From positions 248,001-312,000 of the forward strand of contig NZ_BTTW01000004.1 of assembly GCF_036245865.1 (NCBI RefSeq): DNA of 64,000 nucleotides. Direction: 5' to 3'. The DNA comes from Corallococcus caeni (lineage in GTDB: Bacteria > Myxococcota > Myxococcia > Myxococcales > Myxococcaceae). Below, in pieces: positions 28,896 to 38,000 of this stretch (the stretch's first letter is position 1; each line of letters starts with the position of its first letter). Under the pieces are notes generated by a model that was not told the origin of the DNA, did no database searches, and saw nothing but the letters and a program-made list of their open reading frames with translations. The position numbers were made by a program, and so were the translations under genes.

Positions 28896-29858
28896 ATGTC
28901 CATCTCCTCCCTGAACCGCGCGTCCGTCTCCCAGCCCCTCTCGAGCCCCGCCGCCGCTCCGGCGCAGGGCGTGGCGGGCACCCAGGCGCAGCAGCCCCGC
29001 AACGACCTGCGGCGCATGTTCATGACGGACTCCTTCGAGCAGGGGCCGGGCCGGGTGGGCGGTGCCTCCGGTGACTTCGAGAAGCAGCTGGCGCAGGTGA
29101 TGGGCCAGCTCTCGCAGTTGGTGAAGGCGATGGAGGTGCCGTCCCTGGGTGACCTGGGCGATGACGCGCAGGTCGCCGCTCCCATGGTCGGCGGTGCGGA
29201 GGGCGCGGCCCCTACCGCGAGCGCGGCGGCTCCGGCGCACCCCACGTACAACAGCGACGCGGGCCCCGGCTTCGGCCCTCCGTCCGCCGGCTCCACCGAG
29301 CCCGCGCCCGCGAACGCGCCGTGGCTGGCCAAGAACAACGTCGGGTCGCCCTACAACAGCAACATGCAGCTCATCGACCCGGGCCAGAAGGACCAGTTCA
29401 AGTACACGAACACGTTCACCAACAAGACGAACGCGCCGCAGACCATCACCCTCTGGAACAAGACGGGTGAGAACGGCAACCCGAACGACGGGCAGAACTT
29501 CGACAAGAGCACGCCGAAGACGTTCACGCTCCAGCCCGGCCAGTCGCAGGTGGTGGCGTTCGACAGCAACAGCAGCGTGGCGTGGGCCGCGTCGAAGGAC
29601 GGCTCGGCGAAGCCCGGCGCGAACTCCGGTCAGACCTGGGGCGAGGCCACGTTCGCGAACTCCGGCACCGGCTGGAGCGGCTTCGACACCAGCCAGATTG
29701 CCCCCGCGGGCCACAACGGCAGGATGTCCATCACCAACGAGGCGACCGGCAAGACCGTGACGGAGGCCAACGCCTGGCAGACGGAGAAGGACGACCCCGC
29801 CCTCCATGACGTCGGCGTCCCCGCCGGTCCGCTGAACCTGAGCACCGTGCTCAGCTGA
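28896..29858 (+). CDS. Unknown protein without signal peptide, low-complexity N-terminus
   Basis: A 320-residue protein starting MSISSLNRASVSQ. The N-terminal 30 residues are rich in Ser, Ala and Pro and hold no hydrophobic signal. Helical segments follow (FEKQLAQVMGQLSQLVKAM), then an Ala/Pro/Gly linker (about 85-130). The C-terminal domain (about 130-320) is Asn/Thr/Gly-rich and beta-like (FTNKTNAPQTITLWNKTGENG). This composition recalls harpin-type or other signal-less exported proteins, but no family is recognised. Convergent with the DHCR24-like gene. Confidence 0.55.
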   Translation: MSISSLNRASVSQPLSSPAAAPAQGVAGTQAQQPRNDLRRMFMTDSFEQGPGRVGGASGDFEKQLAQVMGQLSQLVKAMEVPSLGDLGDDAQVAAPMVGGAEGAAPTASAAAPAHPTYNSDAGPGFGPPSAGSTEPAPANAPWLAKNNVGSPYNSNMQLIDPGQKDQFKYTNTFTNKTNAPQTITLWNKTGENGNPNDGQNFDKSTPKTFTLQPGQSQVVAFDSNSSVAWAASKDGSAKPGANSGQTWGEATFANSGTGWSGFDTSQIAPAGHNGRMSITNEATGKTVTEANAWQTEKDDPALHDVGVPAGPLNLSTVLS

Positions 29859-29861
29859 GCC

Positions 29862-31241
29862 TCAGTGGGCCGGGGGTGAGTCCAGGCCGAGCGCCGCCTT
29901 GCACATCTTCGTGTACAGGTCCCGGAAGAGGTTGTCCGGGTCCGTGCGCTGCTTCACGGCCTGGTACGTGTCCTTGTTCCAGAGGCTCCAGAACGTCGCC
30001 TCGTCGTAGTAGTTGTATGAGATGAGCGTCTTGGTGCCGTTGACGCGCTGGAGCTCGTCCTCCAGCTCCTTGTAGATGTTGCGGCCCGGCGGCTGCGGCA
30101 TGCCGTACACGGCGAGGTCCAGGAACAGCGGGTCCTTCATGCCGGACCACCACTGGGGCGTCAGCCATTCGTAGTCGCGCGTCCGCCGGAAGGGCACGCA
30201 CCAGACGGGGTAGTGCTTCATCTCGCGGTGGTACCAGTCCATGAACTCGGCCGTGCGCGAGAAGGGGACGAACACGTCCACGATGACCGGCGGGTCCTTC
30301 TTCGGCAGCAGCTGCGTGAAGCGATTGGCGGTCCTCAGCACGCTGTCGGAGTGGATGAGCTTCCCGAAGAGCGCTCGCGCCAGAAGGTTCTTCGGTTTGA
30401 CGTGCGTGACGCCGCGGTTGTAGCGGAAGAGATAGTCGTACGTCGGGAGGTAGTCCTCGGCGCGGCGCGGGATGCTCTCGCAGTACGCGGTGAGCCAGTC
30501 GTAGCGGTGCACGTACGGCGCCTTGTCCACGAAGTGGCCCACGCACAGCACGTGCTTCGTGGGGGAGAAGATCTGCCCGTCCAGGTAGTCCGCTCCCTGA
30601 TTCTGGAAGTGGTGCCAGATGCCCTGCTGGAAGGACTCCAGGGACGTGTGCGTCTCGTTCGTCACCCGCACGTAGGGCGCGCAGCGCACGAGCTTGAAGC
30701 GCAGCTTGGACAGGATGCCCAGCGTCCCGAACGAGCCGTGCATCATCTCGAAGAGGAGCGGATCCTCGTGGGGGGAGCAGCGCAGCACCTCGCCCTTCGC
30801 GGTGATGACCTCGTACTCCAGACAGGTGTCGTGGAAGCCGCCCTGGCGGAAGGACATGGACTCGATGGAGCACCCCGCGATGGCGCCCCCGAGCGTGATG
30901 GTCTTGTGCTCCGGCACGATGTACGGAATGAGCCCGTGGGGCAGCGTCGCGCGCACCACCTCGTCGAAGGTGACGGCGGGCTCCGCCGTGCAGGTCATCC
31001 CCACCGTGTCGATGTCGAGGATCTGATCCAGGTCGCTCAGGTCCACCTTCTCATCGCGGCGTCGCGAGTCGAACCGCTTGGGGACGCTGTGGGGCGGGGA
31101 CTTCTTCTTGAAGGACGCGGGCCCCTTTCCCTTCCGCTGCCGCAGCTGCCGGGCGATGGCCTCCACCTTCGCTTCGTGAAGGGCTGCTGCTCGTGAAGGG
31201 ACCTCCACTCGGGGCCCCCCTGTGACCGACTCCGTGAGCAT
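29862..31241 (-). CDS. DHCR24-like FAD-dependent oxidoreductase
   Basis: A 459-residue protein of the FAD-binding type 4 (PCMH) superfamily. The FAD region includes LDIDTVGMTCTAEPAVTFDEVVRAT and ITLGGAIAGCSIESMSFRQG, then ITAKGEVLRCSPHEDPLLFEMMHGSFGTLG. This order and wording resemble sterol delta-24 reductase DHCR24 more than other members. Unlike animal DHCR24 it has no obvious N-terminal membrane helix. Reduction of a sterol or polyprenoid side-chain double bond is a reasonable hypothesis, but no other sterol genes lie in the window. The start at ATG 31241 follows GGAGACGG. Single-gene unit. Confidence 0.7.
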   Translation of the reverse strand: MLTESVTGGPRVEVPSRAAALHEAKVEAIARQLRQRKGKGPASFKKKSPPHSVPKRFDSRRRDEKVDLSDLDQILDIDTVGMTCTAEPAVTFDEVVRATLPHGLIPYIVPEHKTITLGGAIAGCSIESMSFRQGGFHDTCLEYEVITAKGEVLRCSPHEDPLLFEMMHGSFGTLGILSKLRFKLVRCAPYVRVTNETHTSLESFQQGIWHHFQNQGADYLDGQIFSPTKHVLCVGHFVDKAPYVHRYDWLTAYCESIPRRAEDYLPTYDYLFRYNRGVTHVKPKNLLARALFGKLIHSDSVLRTANRFTQLLPKKDPPVIVDVFVPFSRTAEFMDWYHREMKHYPVWCVPFRRTRDYEWLTPQWWSGMKDPLFLDLAVYGMPQPPGRNIYKELEDELQRVNGTKTLISYNYYDEATFWSLWNKDTYQAVKQRTDPDNLFRDLYTKMCKAALGLDSPPAH

Positions 31242-31436
31242 CCGTCTCCTCCGTTGAGGGAAGGTGCGGAATGTTCCGCCGAGGGGTGAGTCCTCTGCGG
31301 TCGGAGCGGGGCCCGCCTGGGCGTCTGCCCCACTGCCGTGCCCGGCCGTCGCAACAAATTTAAGGCATTTACGAGAATTCCGTTCTTTTTGGCTCGGCTT
31401 GCTCGTGCAGGTCGCTTCCTGAACGGACCCCTCCTG

Positions 31437-33935
31437 ATGCCTTCGTTTCCTCCCTTGAAATCCTTGCCCCTGCTGCTGGCGGTGGCGTGCGGCGACGTAC
31501 CTTCGTCCGATGCGGACGCCCTCTCCACCGTGGACAGCGCCCTGGAGGCGCCGGTGACGGTGTCGTTCCAGGAGCAGGTCTCGCCGTCGGCCGCGTACAC
31601 CGGCGCGTCGGACACCACGCTGTCGGAGAACAGCCCCACCCTCAACCTGGGAACGGACGGGTTGATCCGCCTGGACCGTGACTACCCCACGGGTTCCGGA
31701 AAGACGTCGAATGGCCTGCTGCGCTTCGACGTGAGCGCCATCCCCGCGAACGCGACGGTGCAGGCCGTCCGGTTGACCTTCAACGTGCGCAACTCCACCA
31801 CGGGAGAGGGGTACTTCGTCTACGCCGCGGGCCGTGCGTGGACGGAAGGGCAGGCCACCTGGACGCTCGCGGCCACCGGCTCACCGTGGAGCGGCGCGGG
31901 CGCGAGCGGCTCGGCGGACCGGGGCTCCACCTCCTTCGCCACGCTGCTGCCGGGGGCCACGGGCAGCTACGGCGTGGACCTCAACGCGGCGGGCATCTCC
32001 GCCGTGCAGGGCTGGGTCGCGAACGCGGGCACGAACCAGGGCTTCGTGCTGGACGCGCCCACCAACCTGGACGGGCTGGAGCTGGACTCGTCGGAGGCCG
32101 CGACGCTCGCGAACCGCCCGAAGCTGACCGTGACCTACGCGCTGCCGGACGGCCAGGGCCCGGCGGGCAACCCGGGCCTCTCCGGCCTGGACAACACGGG
32201 CGCGACGATCCCGGACACGAACTACGCCATCCCCACGGGCGCCATCTTCCTCGCGACGAACGGCAATGACAGCAACGCGGGCACGCAGGCGGCCCCGGTG
32301 GCCACGCTCAACCGCGCCGTCGCGCTGGTGCCTTCCGCTGGGACCATCGTCGTGCGCGGTGGCACGTACCGCGACTGGCTCAACAACGGCGCGGGCAACT
32401 ACCGGGTCGCGACGAAGCCCATGACGATCCAGGCCTACCCTCACGAACAGGTCTGGTTCGACGGCACGGACGTCAAGCCCGCCTCGGCGTGGACCGCGGA
32501 CGGCGCGGGCCACTGGTTCATGGACTGGAGCACGCCCAGCTTCTGCAACGGCGGCTACTACCAGTACAAGTACGACGCCCAGCCGACGACGAACACCGGA
32601 CCGTGCAGCCACTTCGACATGTATGGCGACCCGGCGAACCCCGCCGCGGGCGACCCGCAGATGGTCTTCATCGACGGGGCCTACGTGCACGAGGTGAAGA
32701 CGCTCGCGGAGGCCACCCCGGGCAACTTCTTCTATGACTGGACGAACCGCCGCCTCTACATCGCGACGAACCCCACGGGCCACACGGTGGAGGTCGCCGC
32801 GCGCCCCGTGGCCCTGGTGCTGGGCTCCACCGGCTACGCGCTGAAGGGCCTGGGCTTCCGGCGGTACGCGACGAACGAGTACAGCGGCACCACGAGCGCG
32901 GCCGTGTACATCGGCGCGACGAACTCGCTGGTGGAGAACTGCGTCTTCACGCGGATGGCGGCGGGCTCGCTGAGCATCAAGCCCCAGGGCGGCGTGGTGC
33001 GCCGCTCCGTCTTCGCGAACAACGGCTTCACCGCCGTGGGCTCCAACGGCTCCACCAACTCCGGCACGGTCGTCGCGGACGGGCTGCTGCTGGAGGAGAA
33101 CGTCGTCAATGCGAACAACACGGAGCGCTTCGGCACCAACTGCTCGCGCTCGTGCGCGCAGGCGGGCGTGAAGATTGCCCACATGAACGGCTTCACGGTG
33201 CGCAACAACGTCTTCGAGAACAACCTGGGCGGCGCGGGCTTCTGGTGTGACGAGGACTGCCGCGGCGGCGTCATCGTCAACAACATCTCCCGCAACAACA
33301 AGATCGGCATCTTCTACGAGGTATCGGACACGGGGATCATCGCGTCCAACCTCATCTACGACAACACATACGCGGGCATCCAGACGTGCTCGGCGAACAC
33401 GAAGATCTACAACAACACCCTCGTGGACAACGCCGCCATCGACCTGTGGGTTTACGACGACTCCCGCAACGAACAGGACAAGCGCGGCTCGGACATCGGG
33501 CCGGACACGGTGAACGTGCAGGTGGTGAACAACCTCCTGTCCGGCGGGAACATCACCACCTTCAAGGCCTCGCGCTCGGACAACAACTTCACCAACACCG
33601 GGCCGAACACGTTCTTCTCGGCCATGGACTACAACAGCTACTACCGCTCCGGCGGCACCGGGAAGTCGCTGATCAACTGGGTGGACACGGGCGGCGTGAA
33701 CTACACGTCGCTGGCCGCGATGCGCGCGGCCCACGGCTGGGAGGCCCACGGTCACGACCTGGCGTCGGGTGGGGATCCGTTCTTCGTGAACCAGTCCCTG
33801 CGCAACTACGCCGTGCGCACCTCCAGCCCCGCGTACCTCAGCGGCAGCCCGCTGCCCGCGGACGTGGCGCAGGTGCTGGGCGTGCCCGCCGGCACGGTGA
33901 CGAGCCGGGGCGCGCTGAACTGGCCCGGCAAGTAG
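31437..33935 (+). CDS. Lipoprotein with DNRLRE and right-handed beta-helix domains
   Basis: An 832-residue protein; I choose the Met at 31437 because it gives a compact lipoprotein signal (LPLLLAVAC, Cys18). Residues about 40-230 match the DNRLRE carbohydrate-binding-like domain (LLRFDVSAIPANATVQAVRLTFNV). From about 255 comes the DUF1565 entry motif FLATNGNDSNAGTQAAPVATL and then a parallel beta-helix with ladders of Asn (VRNNVFENNLGGAGF), as in polysaccharide lyases and NosD-like proteins. Surface carbohydrate binding or cleavage is likely. An AT-rich patch at about 31350-31395 probably holds its promoter. Confidence 0.7.
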   Translation: MPSFPPLKSLPLLLAVACGDVPSSDADALSTVDSALEAPVTVSFQEQVSPSAAYTGASDTTLSENSPTLNLGTDGLIRLDRDYPTGSGKTSNGLLRFDVSAIPANATVQAVRLTFNVRNSTTGEGYFVYAAGRAWTEGQATWTLAATGSPWSGAGASGSADRGSTSFATLLPGATGSYGVDLNAAGISAVQGWVANAGTNQGFVLDAPTNLDGLELDSSEAATLANRPKLTVTYALPDGQGPAGNPGLSGLDNTGATIPDTNYAIPTGAIFLATNGNDSNAGTQAAPVATLNRAVALVPSAGTIVVRGGTYRDWLNNGAGNYRVATKPMTIQAYPHEQVWFDGTDVKPASAWTADGAGHWFMDWSTPSFCNGGYYQYKYDAQPTTNTGPCSHFDMYGDPANPAAGDPQMVFIDGAYVHEVKTLAEATPGNFFYDWTNRRLYIATNPTGHTVEVAARPVALVLGSTGYALKGLGFRRYATNEYSGTTSAAVYIGATNSLVENCVFTRMAAGSLSIKPQGGVVRRSVFANNGFTAVGSNGSTNSGTVVADGLLLEENVVNANNTERFGTNCSRSCAQAGVKIAHMNGFTVRNNVFENNLGGAGFWCDEDCRGGVIVNNISRNNKIGIFYEVSDTGIIASNLIYDNTYAGIQTCSANTKIYNNTLVDNAAIDLWVYDDSRNEQDKRGSDIGPDTVNVQVVNNLLSGGNITTFKASRSDNNFTNTGPNTFFSAMDYNSYYRSGGTGKSLINWVDTGGVNYTSLAAMRAAHGWEAHGHDLASGGDPFFVNQSLRNYAVRTSSPAYLSGSPLPADVAQVLGVPAGTVTSRGALNWPGK

Positions 33936-33954
33936 CGGCCTCTGGAAGGTGAGG

Positions 33955-33983
33955 GGCCCGGAACCCAGGCGCGGTTCCGGGCC
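33955..33983. terminator. Stem-loop between convergent genes
   Basis: An 11-bp perfect stem (33955-33965 with 33973-33983) with a 7-base loop lies between the beta-helix gene and the desaturase stop. Neither side has a strong T-run. The stem is identical in sequence to that of the tRNA terminator at 4079-4104. Confidence 0.6.
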
Positions 33984-33997
33984 TCGTTCGCATCCGC

Positions 33998-35071
33998 TCA
34001 GGTGGCTTCGAGCCGCTGCCGCAGCTCCGTGGTGGACAGCTCCGGCGTGCCGTCCCGGCCCATCAGCGTCTGGCCATCCGCGGAGTAGAGCGCCGGACGG
34101 CGGTACAGCGTGCGCAGGGCGCGCAGGTGGGGATAGACGATGGAGGACTGGGGGCTGATTTCCCGCAGGTGCTTGCGCAGGAGCGGGGCGTACTTCGGGC
34201 TCTGCGCCGGGAAGATGTGGTGCTCCTGGTGGTAGCTGAAGTTGAAGTGCAGCCAGTTCATCACCGGGTGCGTCTCCACGCTGGCGGTGTTCACGAACGG
34301 GTTGTCCGTCTCCTCGGACGCGGGCTGCATCCAGTGGTTGGTGGCGATGTAGATCATCAGCGTGACGTTCCCGATGAGCAGCGGGAGCACCAGCGCGTAG
34401 AACGCGGCCCGGGGCCCCAGCACCCACCCGAGCGCCACCCACCCCGCGGTGACGAGCAGCGTGAGCACGCGCTCCCGGACGCGGTGCATGTGCACGTGCT
34501 GGAACCCGGGCAGCCGGCAGTGGTGCCAGAGGAAGGCCTGGCCCTGCGCGGTGAAGAAGACGCTGAAGCTGATGAAGCTCAGCCAGTGCCCGGAGCCGGG
34601 GGACATGGCGTGGAACAGCTTCGCGAAAGCCTGGGTGTGCCAGTCCGTCCTGCGCGGCAGGATGTCCGGGTCGCGCACGTGGACGTTGGCGGCGCTGTGG
34701 TGGGCCTGGACGTGCCAGGCCCTCCAGTTGCCCGGCGTCACCAGGAAGGGCGCGAAGCCCACCCAGCCCAGCAGGCTCTCCAGCCTGCGGCTGTGGAACA
34801 CCGAGTGGTGCAGGGCCTCATGCGCGGCGAGCCCCACGGCGGTGACGAGCTGGCCCAGGACGAACGCGATGAGGAGGCACGCCCAGTGGGGCAGCGTCCA
34901 GGTGCCGAGCACCCAGATGAGCGCGGCCTCCACCGGCACGAGGCAGAGCGCCACGATGCCGCGCAGGGGTTGTCGTTCGAAGGCCTCCGGTGGCAGCACG
35001 CGGCGCAGCTCCGAGCGGAGCCGCTTGGCTTCATCCGGGGGAAGGGGGAGGGAAGGGGAGGAGTCGTTCAT
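33998..35071 (-). CDS. Membrane fatty acid desaturase
   Basis: A 357-residue integral membrane protein with the three histidine boxes of the desaturase/hydroxylase superfamily: H84EALHH, H120VQAHH and, after the second membrane block, H281QEHH. Hydrophobic pairs at about 38-80 and 200-245 place the boxes on the cytoplasmic face. The HQEHH form resembles bacterial acyl-lipid desaturases. It begins 27 bases after the PKS stop, so it is the third gene of the lipid-synthase operon and probably modifies that product. Position of the double bond cannot be deduced. Confidence 0.85.
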   Translation of the reverse strand: MNDSSPSLPLPPDEAKRLRSELRRVLPPEAFERQPLRGIVALCLVPVEAALIWVLGTWTLPHWACLLIAFVLGQLVTAVGLAAHEALHHSVFHSRRLESLLGWVGFAPFLVTPGNWRAWHVQAHHSAANVHVRDPDILPRRTDWHTQAFAKLFHAMSPGSGHWLSFISFSVFFTAQGQAFLWHHCRLPGFQHVHMHRVRERVLTLLVTAGWVALGWVLGPRAAFYALVLPLLIGNVTLMIYIATNHWMQPASEETDNPFVNTASVETHPVMNWLHFNFSYHQEHHIFPAQSPKYAPLLRKHLREISPQSSIVYPHLRALRTLYRRPALYSADGQTLMGRDGTPELSTTELRQRLEAT

Positions 35072-35098
35072 GGCGGGTGCCTGTTCAGGAAAGGGGTT

Positions 35099-38000
35099 TC
35101 AGGCCATGGGGCGGGCGATGCCGCCTTCGACGAGCATCCGCAGCCGGCCCGCTTCGTCATGCGCCGCCACGGTGCCGCACTGGAGCAGCTCTCCCTCCAC
35201 GCGGGGGGCGAGCGCCTTCAGCGTGAGGCGGCGGGGGGCTCGGGCGTCATGCGACACCAGGTCCCGGTCGAACGTGGCCCGCTGGACGCCGACGGGGGCG
35301 AACACGTCGTTCGACACGCCCGCCACGTGCATCGCGCTCAACCGCAGGGCCGCGTCCAGCACGAGCGCGGGCACGCCGTGGCCCGCTTGCTGGGAGACCT
35401 CCGGCAGTCCGAGCCGCGCGAAGCGGGCGTCCTGCTCCAGGCGGATCTCCTCCAGGCAGTCGAACATCCTGCGCAGCTCGATGGGAGAGCCCGTGGCGCA
35501 GTGCGGGTCGTGCACGGACACGCCATGGCCCGAAGCGCGGGCGGCCTCCAGTTGAGGCGAGGTTCGCGGCGGCTCCGCCGTCAGCGTGAAGCGGGCCTCG
35601 GCGTAGACGAGGTCGCGCTCCAGCACCACGCCGGAGGCATGGACGATGTCGCCCGTCAGCTTCACCTGCACGCTGTGCCGGCCCGGGGCGTCGGTCAGCG
35701 GGGTGCACTCGGCGCGCAAGGACTGCTGTCCTCCTGGCTTCACGCGGATGAAGCGTGAGAACCGGATGTCCTCGATGGTGACGGTGCGCAGCTCGGGACG
35801 CGCGTCGTCCAGGGCCGCCTGGAACATCAGGTCCAGGGCCCAGGCGCCGGGCAGGGTGGGCGTGCCCCGGACGAGGTGGTCCTCCAGGCACGGGATGCTC
35901 GCGGCGTTGACCGTGAGCTCCCTCCGCGAGGGACGGGGCGGCTCCGGGGTGGGCGGCGGCGGGGCGAGGACCTCCAGGCCGTAGAAGGCGCGCTCGCTCT
36001 CGGTGAGCTGGACGTTGATGGGTTGGACGGGCTGGCCGTCCACCAGCTGGAGGAAGAGCGCTTCGCCCTCGTCGGCGCGGATGCCGCGCAGCCGGCGGCT
36101 GGCCCCGAGGACGCGGTACTCCGAGCCGCGCGTCATGCCGATGCCGTCCCAGGCGAGCCAGCCCACGCTGCACCACTGCACGTCCTGGCGCGCGTCGCTG
36201 ACCCAGGCGCAGAGCCGGTCCAGCGCCTCGTTCGCGGCCCCGTAGTCCGCCTGTCCGTCATTGCCGATGTAGCTGAACGCGGAGGTCAGGACGTGGAACG
36301 GAACGGGGGCGGGGAGGCGGCGGGCGCAGGCTTCGCGGAGGTTGCGCAGCCCCAGCAGCTTGGTGTCCAGCGTGCTCCGCAGCTCCGTGAGTCGGCGGCG
36401 GTGGAGCTTCTTGGAGACCTGCGTGCCGGCGCCGTGGACCACCAGGTCGAGCCGCCCGTGTTCGCGGAGCAGCGCTTCCACGACGCGGTCCACCTCCTCG
36501 GGACGGGTGACGTCCGCGGCCCGGTAGGTCATCTGCCCAGGAAGCCGCGTGAGTCCGTCGAGCGTGGCCCGCAGCTCGCGCACGGCCAGGTGGCGCTCGA
36601 AGCGCGCTCGCAGCGCGGGCATCCGCACGGAGGGGTCGCGAGCGAGCTCGGAGGCGTAGAACTCGCGCTCCACGGTGCCCAGTTCCTCGTCGCGCGCCTG
36701 GAGCACGCGCTCGGGGGCGTCGGACGGGTCGCTGCGGCCCAGGAGGACGACCTTGCAGCCGTACCGCTTGAGCAGAGCTCCGGCGAGGACGGCGGTCACG
36801 CCACGCCCACCGCCCGTGAGCAGGACCACCGACCGGGAGTCGAGCGTCGTTGCGGGCCGTGCCGGGACCTCCGTGGGTTGGAGCAGCCGGACGCAGCGGA
36901 CGGACCCGTCGAAGCAGACCTCGACGGGAGCGGTGTCGTCGCCTGTGCCCAGCTCGGAGGCGACGTGGCCGAGCGCGGTGAGGAGCGGGAGCGGGGTCGT
37001 GGCGATGGCCCGGATGCCGTGCGCCGGAACCTCACGGCCCAGGGACTTGAGCAGGCCCGCGAAGAGGCCCGTGACGGGGTGCAGCGTCCGGCGCGGACCG
37101 ATACCGCCGATGCACAGGCTCGCCAGCGTCACCGTGCCCGCGGTCAGTCCCGCATAGGCACGGCGGGCGGACAGGAAGAGCAGCTCCAGCGCCTCGTGAC
37201 GCAAGGCCGTGTCCGCGACCACGGAGGACTCGCTGGCGTCAAAGGCCATCCGGCAGACCGAGACGATGACCTGTGGCTCGAAGCCGAGTGCCGCCAGCCC
37301 AGACTCCGCGGTCTCCTCCCGCGTGAGGTCGATGCCGTGGATCCGCGAGGCAGCGTCCGAGGCACCCGCGTGGACGATGCGGAACTCGGGACCGCAGGCC
37401 TCATGTGCCTGGGCCGCAAGCTCACGGGCCAGGGACTCGTCCTGCGCGATGAACAGCACCCGCCGGCCGCGCAGCGCCGACGGTCCGGTCACCGGGGCCG
37501 GACGCTCGACGAGCACCGGCGCGTGGTAGCGGATGGGGGCCGAGTGGTCGAAGCCGTCGGCCGCCTCCTGTCCGGCGTGGTCGTCCAAACTGGTCCGACT
37601 GTCGGACCAGTTCCCATTGCTCGGCAGGACGGGCAGCCCCCCGGCCACGGCAGGCGCAGAGGCAGGGCCGACGGGGACCGTCAGCGGGAGCTTGCGGTTC
37701 TCCAAACCTGTCCGACTGTCGGACAGGTTCGTGAGGTGCGCCGCCGCCGGTGCACCCGGCTGGGCACTGATGCCAGGACGAAGCTGGACCACCAGCCGTG
37801 TGCCGGTCGCGGCCTCCGGATGGAAGCGCAGCGTGGTCGCCAGTCCCTCGGAGGCGGCGCGCACCGCACGGAGGACTTCCTGGGCCTCCTGGGCGGAGTG
37901 GGGCGGCAGCGTGACGCCCGGACCGGAACCCGCCTCTTCGGACATCCGCAAGTGGCACAGCGGCTTCAAGCCCCGCGCTTCCGCCTTCTCGGCCGTGGTC

